Origin: Podila epigama
Lineage: Eukaryota; Mortierellomycota; Mortierellomycetes; Mortierellales; Mortierellaceae
Direction: 5' to 3'
DNA: 22,602 bases
NCBI GenBank assembly: GCA_015679605.1
Contig: JAAAVE010000197.1
Span: forward strand, 1,347 to 23,948
Below are positions 12,301-20,725 of this stretch, one piece after another. Each line of letters opens with the position of its first letter. Positions within the stretch are counted from its first letter, which is position 1. A program made the translations under genes and the position numbers. Under the pieces are notes generated by a model that saw only the letters and a program-made list of their open reading frames with translations, was not told where the DNA came from and ran no database searches.

Positions 12301-12964
12301 TGCGATGGGGCTCGTGGAGGCAGCGTCTCCTTCGAGGTTTGTGCAGTAGAACCAAGCTGCACTTGCTGTTGTTGTTGGTGTTGTTGATACTGAGAGGGTG
12401 ACATATTGCCATTGCCGTTGCCGTTGCCATTGCCATTGCCACTTATGCTGTCGCGAGTATTATGGGCGTTGCCGTTGCCATTACTGTTGCTGCTACCGCT
12501 AGGACCTTGCGTGTTGAGGTTCGATGTTCCTTGATCTTGAGATCGGGAATGGTCGCTATTCAATTCACTATCATTGCGGTGATCATGAGTATGCAGTCGG
12601 TTAGCAAAACTGTGATTTTTGTTGGTCCATATAGTGAATGTCCTGGGTGCTGTGGGCGGGAGGAATGGGCAGAGGATTGCGACTGTGAATGATGTAGAAT
12701 GGAAGGGGTAATCGAGGAAGTTGTCGGTGATGACGATGTTGAGGAGGAGGAGGAGGAAGAAGAGGAAGAAGCGGAGGAGGTGGGAGATTATGATAATTAT
12801 GATGATGATGATGATGATGATGATAGTGCTACTAACCTAGAGGTGGTAGGAATAGTGGTTGGTGTTGACTGGCCTGCGCTCGGCGCTTGAGTCTGTGGTG
12901 GCTGTGGCATGGACGATGGCGGTGTGGATGACTTTCCACCCGCTCGCCTTGATGCTGGTGACAT
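6361..12964 (-). CDS. Very large Zn2Cys6 fungal transcription factor
   Basis: Exons on the minus strand are 12964-12837, 12567-10893, 10750-10135, 9999-8809 and 8684-6361 (introns 269, 142, 135 and 124 nt). The phases match at every join and give 1,977 aa. The start ATG at 12964 has an in-frame TGA 18 nt upstream. Residues 171-197 form the binuclear zinc cluster CX2CX6CX5CX2CX6C, a Gal4-type DNA-binding domain, preceded by an Asn/Gly repeat and a short poly-Gln. Residues about 433-655 match the fungal middle homology region, with FHRHW, the RMAQEMGLNR helix and RKTIWWACYQADRW; exon 3 continues it directly after GKPM. Later come Gln-rich (about 950-1140), Pro/Tyr/Gly, poly-Gln (1467-1556) and Ser/Gly/Asn-rich segments, and three basic RRRKxK motifs. 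Most factors of this class have 600-1,200 residues, so the tail of about 770 residues is unusual. Target genes cannot be read from the sequence. Branch sites of CTAAC type occur in the first three introns. A split into two genes is less likely because exon 5 lacks an early ATG in frame. Confidence 0.85.
7099..7179 (-). repeat. Ser-Gly dipeptide repeat in the transcription factor tail
   Basis: Alternating Ser and Gly/Asn codons, seen on the plus strand as ACTACC/ACTGCC units, encode a flexible (SG)n stretch at about residues 1706-1732. It lies in the Ser-rich region before the first basic motif. Confidence 0.85.
7627..7896 (-). repeat. Poly-glutamine tract (CAG/CAA repeats) in the transcription factor
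   Basis: About 90 codons, mostly CAA and CAG mixed with His, Glu and Arg, encode residues 1467-1556. The mixed codons make it less prone to slippage than pure CAG. Gln-rich segments are common activation or condensate-forming regions in fungal regulators; that role is inferred here. Confidence 0.9.
12739..12825. repeat. GGA/GAA and GAT microsatellites within the first intron of the transcription factor
   Basis: An imperfect GAG/GAA tract (12739-12780) is followed by about eight GAT units (12801-12825). They fall in the predicted 269-nt intron 12836-12568, between donor GTTAGT and the CTAAC branch site at 12601-12597. Confidence 0.75.
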
Positions 12965-13149
12965 GATGTGTTTGTTTGTTCAGTTCTATGAAGTTATTAA
13001 GAAGGAGGAGAGTTAGTGGGACAAACGGGGTACTATGTGGATGGGATAAGGGAAAACACAAAGATGCTGAAGATACGAGAGAAATGGGATGGATGGGCAT
13101 GAGGGGGATAGACAGGGGGAAAAATACAACATTGTTGGATTGGAGGACA

Positions 13150-13181
13150 AAATAAATAAATAAATAAATAAATAAATAAAA
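13150..13181. repeat. (AAAT)n microsatellite, about 8 units
   Basis: Tandem AAAT tetranucleotides lie about 190 bp upstream of the transcription factor start. On the minus strand the tract reads as TTTA repeats and may lie in the 5' leader or core promoter. Confidence 0.9.
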
Positions 13182-13594
13182 GCCTGGACCTGGACTTTCA
13201 CATCTCATCAACTTCTAAATGTGAAGTTGCATGGCAACATGCAAATGTGTCCAAAATGAAAAAAGGAATAGAACACTCGACATTTCTAGGGAAAGATAGC
13301 TCCAAGGACTAACCAAAACTAGACAAGAAGTCGTGTGTCCAACAAAACCATGGAATAAGGATAGTGCTTTTGAAGAGGTTCCTTTTAGTAAGAACAAAAA
13401 AAAAAAATCGGGCTTTGTTTGAGTGTGTGGAAAATGTGGATGGATTGACTGAACAGAGAACTGAAGACAGACAAAAAGAAAAGTGACGAACCATGAAACA
13501 ATTGAACAATTGAATAAGTGAACAAGGAAACAACTGTCTACCCAAAAAAAAAAACGAGAAAAAGAAAGAAAAGACGAGAAAACAAGCAGATACA

Positions 13595-13624
13595 AAGAAA
13601 AGAAAAGAAAAGAAAAGAAAGAAA
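13595..13624. repeat. (AAAAG)n microsatellite
   Basis: About five AAAAG units plus a partial unit, inside a purine-rich stretch running from about 13545 to 13626. On the minus strand it is a CT-rich tract, a common feature of fungal promoters and leaders. Confidence 0.85.
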
Positions 13625-13985
13625 ATTCCCGCATCAATCGTATTCAAATAAAGAATGATGTTGCAATTAGAAAAGGATTGATGGACATGGGTCCATGAGG
13701 CACAAGGTATGCACCAACCGAAGCATGCACCGTGACCAAGGTAATTGTAGCTCCCTCTCTCAACCCCTCTCTTTCCAGCTTGTTCTCTCACACTCTCTGA
13801 CCCTGTTGAAACATTTTCCATCCATTATTGTGTTTGGTGTATACAAGGAAGCAAAGTTGAGGAAGCCTGAGGAAGACTGACCCATGTCAGTGATATTATT
13901 GCCAGAGTAAAGCCTGGAAGAATATCCAAAAATCAGCCCAACCCAAAAAGTAAGACGCAAGGTAACCAACAATAAGCAATTAGCC

Positions 13986-14017
13986 AACTTGCAAACTTGC
14001 AAGCTTGCAGCCTTGTA
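13986..14017. repeat. Four tandem 8-bp units (AACTTGCA type)
   Basis: Two exact copies of AACTTGCA (13986-13993, 13994-14001) are followed by AGCTTGCA and GCCTTGTA. The decay to one side suggests an old tandem duplication or a cluster of similar protein-binding sites. Confidence 0.8.
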
Positions 14018-14404
14018 AATGACATTGACGGAGGCCGAATTGATCGGTAGAAAGATTGACGCATGGACAACAATTCACACAGCACAGATGGAGCAATTAG
14101 CTCACTGTCTACCTATCTTCAGGAACCATGCAGATTTTTAGCACGTTGTGGCCACCTTGCGGTAGGTATGCCGATCCCCGTCGATCCAACATTCGTACAA
14201 AATAAAGGGAGAGAGAACACGCGCGCGCAGCGCAGGGGAACTGTCTCACGATTTCCCCGGAGAAAGCGGTTTGAAAACTTGTTCATGTTGGTAAATGTTG
14301 CTTTGTGAGTTCAAAAAGGAATTTTTTTTTTCTTCTTCTTCCTTTCCCCACATAGAAAGAGTCACCCTTCTCTTTCTTCAAGCTCTTTTATCCATCCCAT
14401 CTTT

Positions 14405-14489
14405 CCATCTCTTCATCCATTCCATCCTTCTTTCATGCATTCCATGCGTCTTTTCATCAATTCCATCCATCTCTTCATCCATTCCATCC
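14405..14489. repeat. Imperfect CCAT/TCATCCATTCCATC repeat with an exact 23-bp duplication
   Basis: The same 23 bases occur at 14405-14427 and 14467-14489, 62 bp apart, within a wider pyrimidine-rich stretch (about 14380-14530) of degenerate CCAT units. Confidence 0.8.
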
Positions 14490-14669
14490 CACATGTCCAT
14501 CTGCCTCCATTTATCTTGCCTTCTCTCGCATCATCTCTCCATTGACTGTAGTCACAATTAACAAAGATACCCCCCATGCTCATCATCGACGACTATGCTT
14601 TGAGCTGGCTTACTGACTACTCGTATAGGCACGAACCTCGTGATAATGTTCTAATAATGTTTCCTTTTT

Positions 14670-14690
14670 GCTTAGCTTAGCTTAGCTTAG
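14670..14690. repeat. Tandem GCTTA repeat, four units
   Basis: Four perfect GCTTA pentamers followed by G. The reverse strand reads TAAGC repeats. It is too short and internal to be telomeric. Confidence 0.85.
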
Positions 14691-14876
14691 AGACTGTCTT
14701 GAGGTCAATAATTGGAAAAGGGTAAAAGAAATGGATATGGGGTGATGGAGGTCAAAGATACAAATGAGGGTTTAAATGCCCTCAGGACAAGAGTAGCTTG
14801 ATGCACTCGTTCAAGTCGCGTTCCTGTTGTGTTTCCAAAAAAATACTTTTTTTTTGATGACATCACAAAACATGCA

Positions 14877-14884
14877 TGACGTCA
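14877..14884. promoter_or_regulatory. Palindromic TGACGTCA (CRE/ATF-CREB site) with a near copy
   Basis: A perfect TGACGTCA palindrome, the consensus for ATF/CREB-family bZIP proteins, sits 19 bp from a second half-matching site, TGACATCA, at 14858-14865. It lies about 1.9 kb upstream of the transcription factor and about 400 bp beyond the PSMA4 stop, so its target is uncertain. Confidence 0.45.
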
Positions 14885-15284
14885 ATAAAATTGATGGAGA
14901 AAGAAACCATTCATATGTCACAAACCTCGTTCTTGGACGAGTGCTGACTTGGACAGGAGAGAACAAAATGAGCCGCCAAAAAAAAAAAATAAAAATGCCA
15001 AGCATGTGGATGGTTGAGGACTCATAAAATAGAAAATAAAAAAGTGAGGGGGTGAGCTGGATTCATCAATTGGGACCTGCGCAGAATAAACTCAATTTCC
15101 GCGACATGACGCCAATAGATAAACCCATTGCGACGCGTTATTTCATAAACTCATTCCCGAGCATTCACCAAAAATCATACACCATGCTTCATCATGTGAC
15201 CAACACCCAGAAAGTCTTTTTTTTTTGGGAATCCTTTACTGCCATCCGTTTGTTCTGAAGAATAAGAAAATAGTCTCTCTCTCT

Positions 15285-16656
15285 CTACTTGGCCTCCTCG
15301 GTCTTGGACAACAAGTTGTTTTCCTTCAACAATGCCTCAATCTCAGCCTGGTTAAAGTTTCTGCGGACAACACGTCCATCCACCAGCTCCAACGTCGCGA
15401 ATTCGACTATCATTACAAGACAAAAGACAATAAGTAATCATTCCTCCATAGCGGACAAAACACAAATAAAGTATGAACATGAAAGAAATAAAGAAGAAAA
15501 GGAACGATATATACTCTTGTCAGATCCCAAGGAGGTTGTATCCATGGTCTTACTGAGAACCTTGATCGCCATGTTCTTGGCCTCTTGAAGAGTCACACCT
15601 TCTTCCTTATATTCCTGTCTCAAGATTCCTTGGGCGCTAGCTGTGTTAGCACCAATGCAGGTAGCCTTCCATCCAGAGTAGTTACCGGACGGATCCGAGT
15701 GGTACAACTGGAAGCCATAATGTTCATCCCAACCACCATAAATGAAGGAAACGCCAAAGGGACGAAGACCTAGTAGTGCAAAAGAAAACACCAATGCGCG
15801 GAAAAATATTAAAATCATTCACCTGAATGAACTACAATTGGACCACCACTTTCGCAAAGCACACAGACTATGCTCGCCCGAACCCATGATTTACCTCCGT
15901 ATTGCGTGTAGCCTTGCTTCAAGTCGCACAGCTTCTGAACAAGTTGCTCGCAGGGCATGTCCTCGTTGTACGTATACAGATACTGCTGAGCTGCTGTTTG
16001 AACATAGTTGATCAGGATGTTGGCATCCGATGTAATACCTGCAACTCCACAGATCATGTTGCTATAATTTCGTGTGGTAGACACGTTTAAAAAAGAAATA
16101 GGATACAGAGGAGAAACAAAGGCACGACAACAAGTACCCACAGTCGAAACAGAAACGTTAGAAGGGAACAACAGATGAAAAAAAATAACCAAAAAAGCAT
16201 ACAGAGGCAAAGAAGGCGACGTACTCATTGATGATGTAGATCTTTTCACCGCCCGTGGTTTCATCCAAAAGCTTTGAAGCAACCTTCTTCTCTGCTGCAA
16301 TAACCAATCCATCCTTGGCAAGGATGCCCAGGGCAGTACTGGCATGAGAGATAGCCTCCATGGCGTATTCTACCTGGTACAGACGACCTATCAAAGTTTG
16401 AGGTTGAGATTGTTTTTGTTAGTATCACGATACGCGTTCGATACGTATTATTACGACTTGGAGCTGATTTGAAATCGCCAGAACCGATCCACGTCGAGTT
16501 GAAACCTAAGCGTGACAATCATACAATGCCGAAATGACTCAAAATACAATATTTTTGCATAAAACTAAATGCCCAGGTATTTCGATGACATGAAAGAGTG
16601 ATTTGAATACCTTCTGGTGAGAAGATGGTTGTCCTGGCATCATATCTTCGTGACAT
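15285..16656 (-). CDS. PSMA4: 20S proteasome subunit alpha-3 (PSMA4 / Pre9)
   Basis: A structural alpha-ring subunit of the 20S proteasome core, which gates substrate entry and docks the 19S cap. Exons on the minus strand are 16656-16611, 16387-16225, 16061-15895, 15769-15515 and 15406-15285 (introns 223, 163, 125 and 108 nt), all in phase, giving 250 aa against about 258-261 in yeast and human. The N-terminus carries the alpha-type signature: [15 protein letters not shown], then [11 protein letters not shown]. Features specific to the alpha-3 subunit are [28 protein letters not shown], and the stretch from RPFGVSF to [16 protein letters not shown]. The C-terminal Lys/Glu tail is shorter than in animals. 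Alpha subunits lack the N-terminal catalytic Thr, and none is present. The start region is shared with the divergent RPB11 gene. Confidence 0.96.
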
Positions 16657-17104
16657 TATATGTTGATGTGTAGTGTAAATGTATCGGTATTTGTTAGGTT
16701 CTCTGCTTCCTTGCCACTGTCAAGTTAATGTTATCTGCTCAAGTTCAAAGTGTGATGATGAGTTGTTGCTGTGGGCAGAATGTTGGTCAGGTTTAAATGT
16801 GATTTCTCGTCGTGGATATATTGGGGCCGAGAAGAATAGGACTGAAAATATGCCTTGCGCACAAGGGACGCGTCACGGAGAAATCGTTGAGGTCATGTGA
16901 GATTGACAAGTGGGTAGAGGTAGATTCATTTGTCGCAAATGTTGCACGTCTTGCATTCAAAGGTTTTCTGAAGATCAACAGGGTCGCAATCTCATTCAAC
17001 GAAAGAGCGAAGCAGGGCGCAAAGAACACAACGTGAACAAACCAGCAGTTACGAACAAGGGATCCAACACATACACACACAACCGCAACTTTTTATAAAT
17101 CAAC
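16657..17104. promoter_or_regulatory. Bidirectional promoter between PSMA4 and RPB11
   Basis: The 448 bp between the two start codons must hold both promoters. An ACGCGT element, like the MluI cell-cycle box, lies at 16868-16873 and overlaps a TGACG half-site read on the minus strand (16871-16875). I looked for the yeast proteasome element GGTGGCAAA and found no exact copy. TATAAAT at 17092-17098 is only a few bases from the RPB11 ATG, too close for a TATA box. Confidence 0.6.
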
Positions 17105-17838
17105 ATGAACGCCCCCGACCGCTTCGAGCTTTTCGTTCTGCCCGATGGTGTCAAAAAGTATTGACAATCTTCTTTTTCGAAAAAGGGCAACACTAAAGCA
17201 TGACGAAGGATGGAACCCATGGCTTTTGGGACTGACCAATGCATTCATCTCTCTTTAGGCTTACCATCACCCCCGATACAAAGATTCCTAATGCTGCCAC
17301 ATTCAAAGTAGAGAAGGAGGACCACACACTAGCCAACATGCTTAGAATGTAACTAATCCTGAGGCCTTGAAATTTTGTCCTGTTCTTTCCAGTCAGCTTG
17401 TTTTCCCTGAGAAACGTTTTGATGCTTATTGGATCCATATGTCCTTTGTTGAAACCATATATAGGCAGTTGCTAGAAGACCCAAAAGTTTTGTTTGCGGG
17501 ATACAAGATGCCCCATCCCCTGGATCACTACTTCATTCTCAAAGTCCAGACAACACCTGACACCACACCTGCACATGTCCTTGGCAACGCTGTAACGGAA
17601 CTGATTCAGAGTGTGGGAAGCATGAAGAACAAGTTTGAGGTAAGAATGGGACACTCGTAGACTTCTTTGAAGATCTAGGAATCACCATGAAATACGACTC
17701 TAACATTTTGTTCGCCTTTTGTTATGCCTTTTTTTTACGACACAGATGGACTTGATCCGCGCACGATCTGACAGTTCTAAACAGGACAATGGCGAAGGCG
17801 AAGACCTGTCTTCTCACCAGGTTGACATGGACTTTTAA
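17105..17838 (+). CDS. RPB11: DNA-directed RNA polymerase II subunit RPB11
   Basis: RPB11 pairs with RPB3 in a dimer related to the bacterial alpha dimer and seeds assembly of RNA polymerase II in the nucleus. Exons 17105-17157, 17259-17348, 17465-17639 and 17746-17838 (introns 101, 116 and 106 nt) join in phase into 136 aa; human has 117 and yeast 120. The N-terminus [18 protein letters not shown] is typical. The alpha-like dimerisation motif is complete: [17 protein letters not shown], followed by [21 protein letters not shown]. The extra residues are an acidic tail after the last helix, rich in Asp, Glu and Ser. RPB11 and the UBX gene converge with 226 bp between stops. Confidence 0.95.
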
Positions 17839-18064
17839 GAATCATTCGATTAAAATATCACTTTGCGCTTGTAATATGCTTACCAGGAAATGTCAGCGGA
17901 AGAGTTACTTTGACATTACAGTCGGGGCAATAGATATACAGGATATCATATCATACCATGAGGTTTTTTTTTTGTTTTTATTTTTATTCCATTATATTCT
18001 TTTTCTGGGCTGTTTCCAGTACCTGTGGAGATGTCGTTGTCGAGAGCTAAAGGATTTTCATGCT

Positions 18065-19397
18065 TCAATCCTCCGCTTCTTCATTTTCTTCTTCCTCGAC
18101 AAGCTCAACAACCAGACTTGCGCTAGGCCACAAGGCCGGCTCGTCCTTAATCAGACTCTTTCGGTTTTCAACCTTTGTACGAGGGAAAGGAGAGATCAGG
18201 ATAAAGTCATACTGGTGCTCGTATCCAACATGCTCCTCAGCCTCCAAATTAAGTTCAGCCTTTGATCCGTTCTCACGGAACTCAATCGTCTCAATAAAGA
18301 TATAGACATGCTCCACAGGCTCCGTACCACGGAAACGACGAATGACGCGTTCACCATTCCACAATTTGAAGCTCAATCGAGCACAGCCAGGTTCTCCCGC
18401 TGCAGGCTCTTCAGGCAGGTTCTCAAACAAATACTTCAAGTGACGCTCACGTCGATTCTGGGCGGCAACTTTTTCTGCCTCAATGCGCTCCTGCTCCCGT
18501 TTTAACTTTTCAGCCGCCTCCTGTGCCTCCCTCTGCTGACGAGCCTTTTCACGATCTGCCCGCAACGACTGCTGGTAGGCATCATCCTGTTGCTGTCGGA
18601 TCTCACGGGCCATATCACGCTCCCTACGTTCAGATCGAAGGCGCTCCAGGGCGGCAGATTGGCGGTTGACTTGCTGAGTCAAACGTTCAATGATCTGCTC
18701 TGCTGATGAAGGTCCTTCAATACGGTCTATCAATACCATCTTTGTGGCTGAGGATCCAGAAGTTGGCTGCGACAAAGCAATAACACCAAGGAATGGGTAC
18801 TTGACGGTCTGAAGAGTTGTCGCAACTAGTTTGCAAGAAGCAATGAGAGGGATTGTGTTAGAGCCTGGCAATTATAAACTAATTGACAAGGGTGCATGTA
18901 TACTCTCTCCATTTTACCTTGAAACCCTTCTGTTTCCTTGACATTGCCTCCCCAAACAATCATGTCGTTCACAGTCAGGTAGGATAAGAGTTCGCTATCT
19001 GACAAAGTCTCTTTACAGAACTTTTCCGTTGCATCGTGTTCATCGGAGTGCAGATAAACCACCAGAAATTTCAACTCGTCTTTAGCCCTGTTCAATGCCT
19101 ATGAAAGAAAAGATTCGATAGCTGTTAGGATCTGTGGTATTGAAATATGGGAATGTGTGTTTTGCATCCTTAGAGTAAAAGGCTTTGAACATACAGCCGA
19201 GTATCCGCCTGCATAAAAGTTTGGATGTTGAGTTCCATAAGCTTCTTCATATTCCCTAAGGAAACGAGCGGCCACCGATCCAGGGTCCTGAGGGGGGCGT
19301 GAAGGACCTGTTCGAGTGGACTGACCAGTGATTGCCTGTCGGAATGTACGAGGAAATAGAGTATCTATGTATTGGCAAATCAAAAAATCAGCATGGG

Positions 19398-19458
<61 letters not shown>

Positions 19459-20433
19459 TCTCTCTGATTCTCATTTGCTGTCGAACGATGAAAAAATGTG
19501 GATCAATTACAAAAGTAAGCCAGGAACGACCACGTCACACTCCAAATCGTGTTGATAGGCCATGCGAACCAGGACAAGAACGAGCGAGACTAAGACGGAG
19601 GATATTGAGAATAAACATGTCAATTGATGGTGCTTTTTCAATAGGGGTATGTCACAACATGGCAATTTCAAGGCTTGCTAGTCATAAAGCACATACGAAC
19701 GAAGGTGGTGCACTAAAGGAAATAGAGAGTCGGAAGCACAGAATGGAAGAAAAATTAACAATATGCACGACAGATCATGACATCAAACAAAAAATTCTCC
19801 TTGAACGATGCAAGTTCCAACATGACGCACGCTTCATCCACCTCTGCGAATCAAATCAAAAAAAAACTTGTCAAAAGAAGTGTAACATACCGAGCTTGCG
19901 ATCTTGGTAATGATGGTGGGGGAGGTGGGGGAGGTGGTGATCCAGCTCTACCTCCGTTGTCATTATCATTAAAAGCATCGACTCCCAGTCCTCCCAAGGA
20001 CTCGTCACGACGAGGCGCGCGTGTGTCACCAAACTGTGCCTGAACTGCGGTCTAATAAATGCACAGAGATGCGTAAAGAAATTCGTTCCGTCCCCCAATG
20101 CTCGGTAAGTTTATTACGCATTGTGCACATGCCACCCTTCTACAAAAACAGATGAATAAACATTGTGCAATTGAACTCAACTTGCCTCCAGTTGCCATGA
20201 ATGATGCTCCAAAGCCAGAATGGCTACCTCCAAGTCGTTCTGGCCTGTGACGGCCTAAAGTGATAGGAGCAAAATGAGCGCCCAAGGTTATACTTAATAC
20301 GTGAATGCATCTCTACTGAAGATACTAATGCGAAATAGGTTCCTCACATTGCATGTTGCATTGATGACCCACTTACAAGGTAGTTTTCGAGAATACCCTT
20401 CTGGTCCTCAGTGAGTCGATCGAGGGTGTCCAT
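18065..20433 (-). CDS. FAF2: UBA-UAS-UBX protein, FAF2/UBXD8 family (p97/Cdc48 adaptor)
   Basis: FAF2 recruits the p97/Cdc48 ATPase to ER membranes and lipid droplets for ER-associated degradation and lipid-droplet control. Exons on the minus strand are 20433-20377, 20254-20186, 20051-19891, 19712-19697, 19589-19511, 19364-19195, 19098-18918 and 18864-18065. They join in phase into 510 aa; human FAF2 has 445. Order of parts: UBA-like domain, residues 5-50; Pro-rich linker, 70-90; hydrophobic Trp-rich hairpin, about 104-133, expected to sit monotopically in the membrane; UAS thioredoxin-like domain, about 150-295, with KFLVVYLHSDEH; charged coiled coil, about 300-390; UBX domain, about 402-497, with the p97-binding FPR loop at 471-473; acidic tail. 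The hairpin only appears when the 16-nt exon 4 and exon 5 are included; both follow from phase and splice signals, not from transcripts. Intron 2 uses a GC donor. The hairpin favours FAF2 over FAF1. Confidence 0.9.
19407..19450. repeat. (TC)22 microsatellite inside a UBX-gene intron
   Basis: Twenty-two perfect TC units, within a longer pyrimidine tract at 19398-19465, lie in intron 5 (19365-19510). On the sense (minus) strand it reads GA repeats, so it supplies many AG dinucleotides upstream of the predicted acceptor. Confidence 0.95.
19697..19712 (-). other. Predicted 16-nt microexon of the UBX gene
   Basis: Flanked by a strong pyrimidine-rich acceptor (TTTCCTTTAG) and a GTATGT donor. It begins with the one base needed to finish the split Arg codon from exon 3, adds five residues (APPSF) and ends in phase 0, which is what exon 5 needs to read the hydrophobic hairpin. 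No other single join found by eye keeps both frames with good splice signals. Confidence 0.6.
20052..20185 (-). other. Non-canonical GC-AG intron of the UBX gene
   Basis: The donor is GAG|GCAAGT (GC at 20185-20184) and the acceptor TTATTAG ends at 20052; length 134 nt. The other donor bases fit the U1 consensus strongly, as is usual for GC introns. The join links WQLE to TAVQAQF, matching the UBA third helix of the family. Confidence 0.75.
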
Positions 20434-20725
20434 GTTGAGGAGAACGCCTTTTTAGTTTTTTGGCTGCAATTTTTGGAAGAGTGTTTGGAGGTTGAGAGCG
20501 GAATTTAATGAAGAGGAATAGGGATGTCGTGTGTGTGAAAATGCTTTTGTGAAGAATGCAAAAGCAATGGAACAGCGAGTACAAGTGTTTCGCAGAATGA
20601 ATGTGAATGTGAATGTGAATGGAGGCAGAAGAGAAAATGTTGCGAGAACAAAGAAAAGTTGGGTAAAAGAATAACGTGATATATCATTGAGCATTTGAAC
20701 AAAAAAAAAATCTCACATGGTGCCT
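20434..20725 (-). promoter_or_regulatory. Short gap between VFA1-like and UBX genes
   Basis: 292 bp that must carry the VFA1-like 3' UTR and the UBX-gene promoter. It contains a small AATGTG tandem repeat (three and a half units, 20600-20620) and A-rich runs at 20700-20710. No gene is visible. Confidence 0.45.

Larger units (their letters stand above)
12965..15284 (-). promoter_or_regulatory. 2.3-kb gene-poor region upstream of the transcription factor
   Basis: No open frame here shows a domain, a plausible exon chain or codon use like the neighbouring genes, and no tRNA or rRNA pattern was seen. The region lies between the start of the transcription factor and the stop of PSMA4, both on the minus strand, so it should hold the promoter and leader of the former and the 3' UTR of the latter. 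It is rich in A/T runs and simple repeats (13150-13181, 13595-13624, 13986-14017, 14405-14489, 14670-14690) and contains a perfect TGACGTCA site at 14877. It is by far the longest gap in the window; the other intergenic gaps are 163-692 bp. Confidence 0.55.

Noticed and set aside
12569-12780. Ser-rich open frame on the minus strand that could be a second exon of the transcription factor
   Set aside because: It is preceded by a stop, has no acceptor in the right phase, and ends before the next exon. The CTAAC branch site at 12601-12597 and the TAG at 12570-12568 explain the region better as intron.
13215-13821. Hydrophobic Phe/Leu/Ser-rich minus-strand frames that resemble membrane proteins
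   Set aside because: They come from reading A/G-rich simple sequence on the opposite strand; poly-purine tracts give Phe/Leu/Ser runs without meaning.
14063-14308. Plus-strand 81-codon open frame in the gene-poor region
   Set aside because: Short, no recognisable motif, no consistent neighbouring exon; open frames of this size are expected by chance.
14670-14690. GCTTA/TAAGC tandem repeat as a possible telomere-like sequence
   Set aside because: Only four units, internal, and not of the TTAGGG type common in fungi.
16657-17104. Rpn4-type proteasome control element in the PSMA4 promoter
   Set aside because: No exact GGTGGCAAA on either strand; the nearest, CTTGCCACT at about 16712-16720, differs at both ends.
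17839-18064. Small gene between the converging RPB11 and UBX stops
   Set aside because: Short frames here extend into the UBX 3' end antisense; the gap is best explained by two 3' UTRs.
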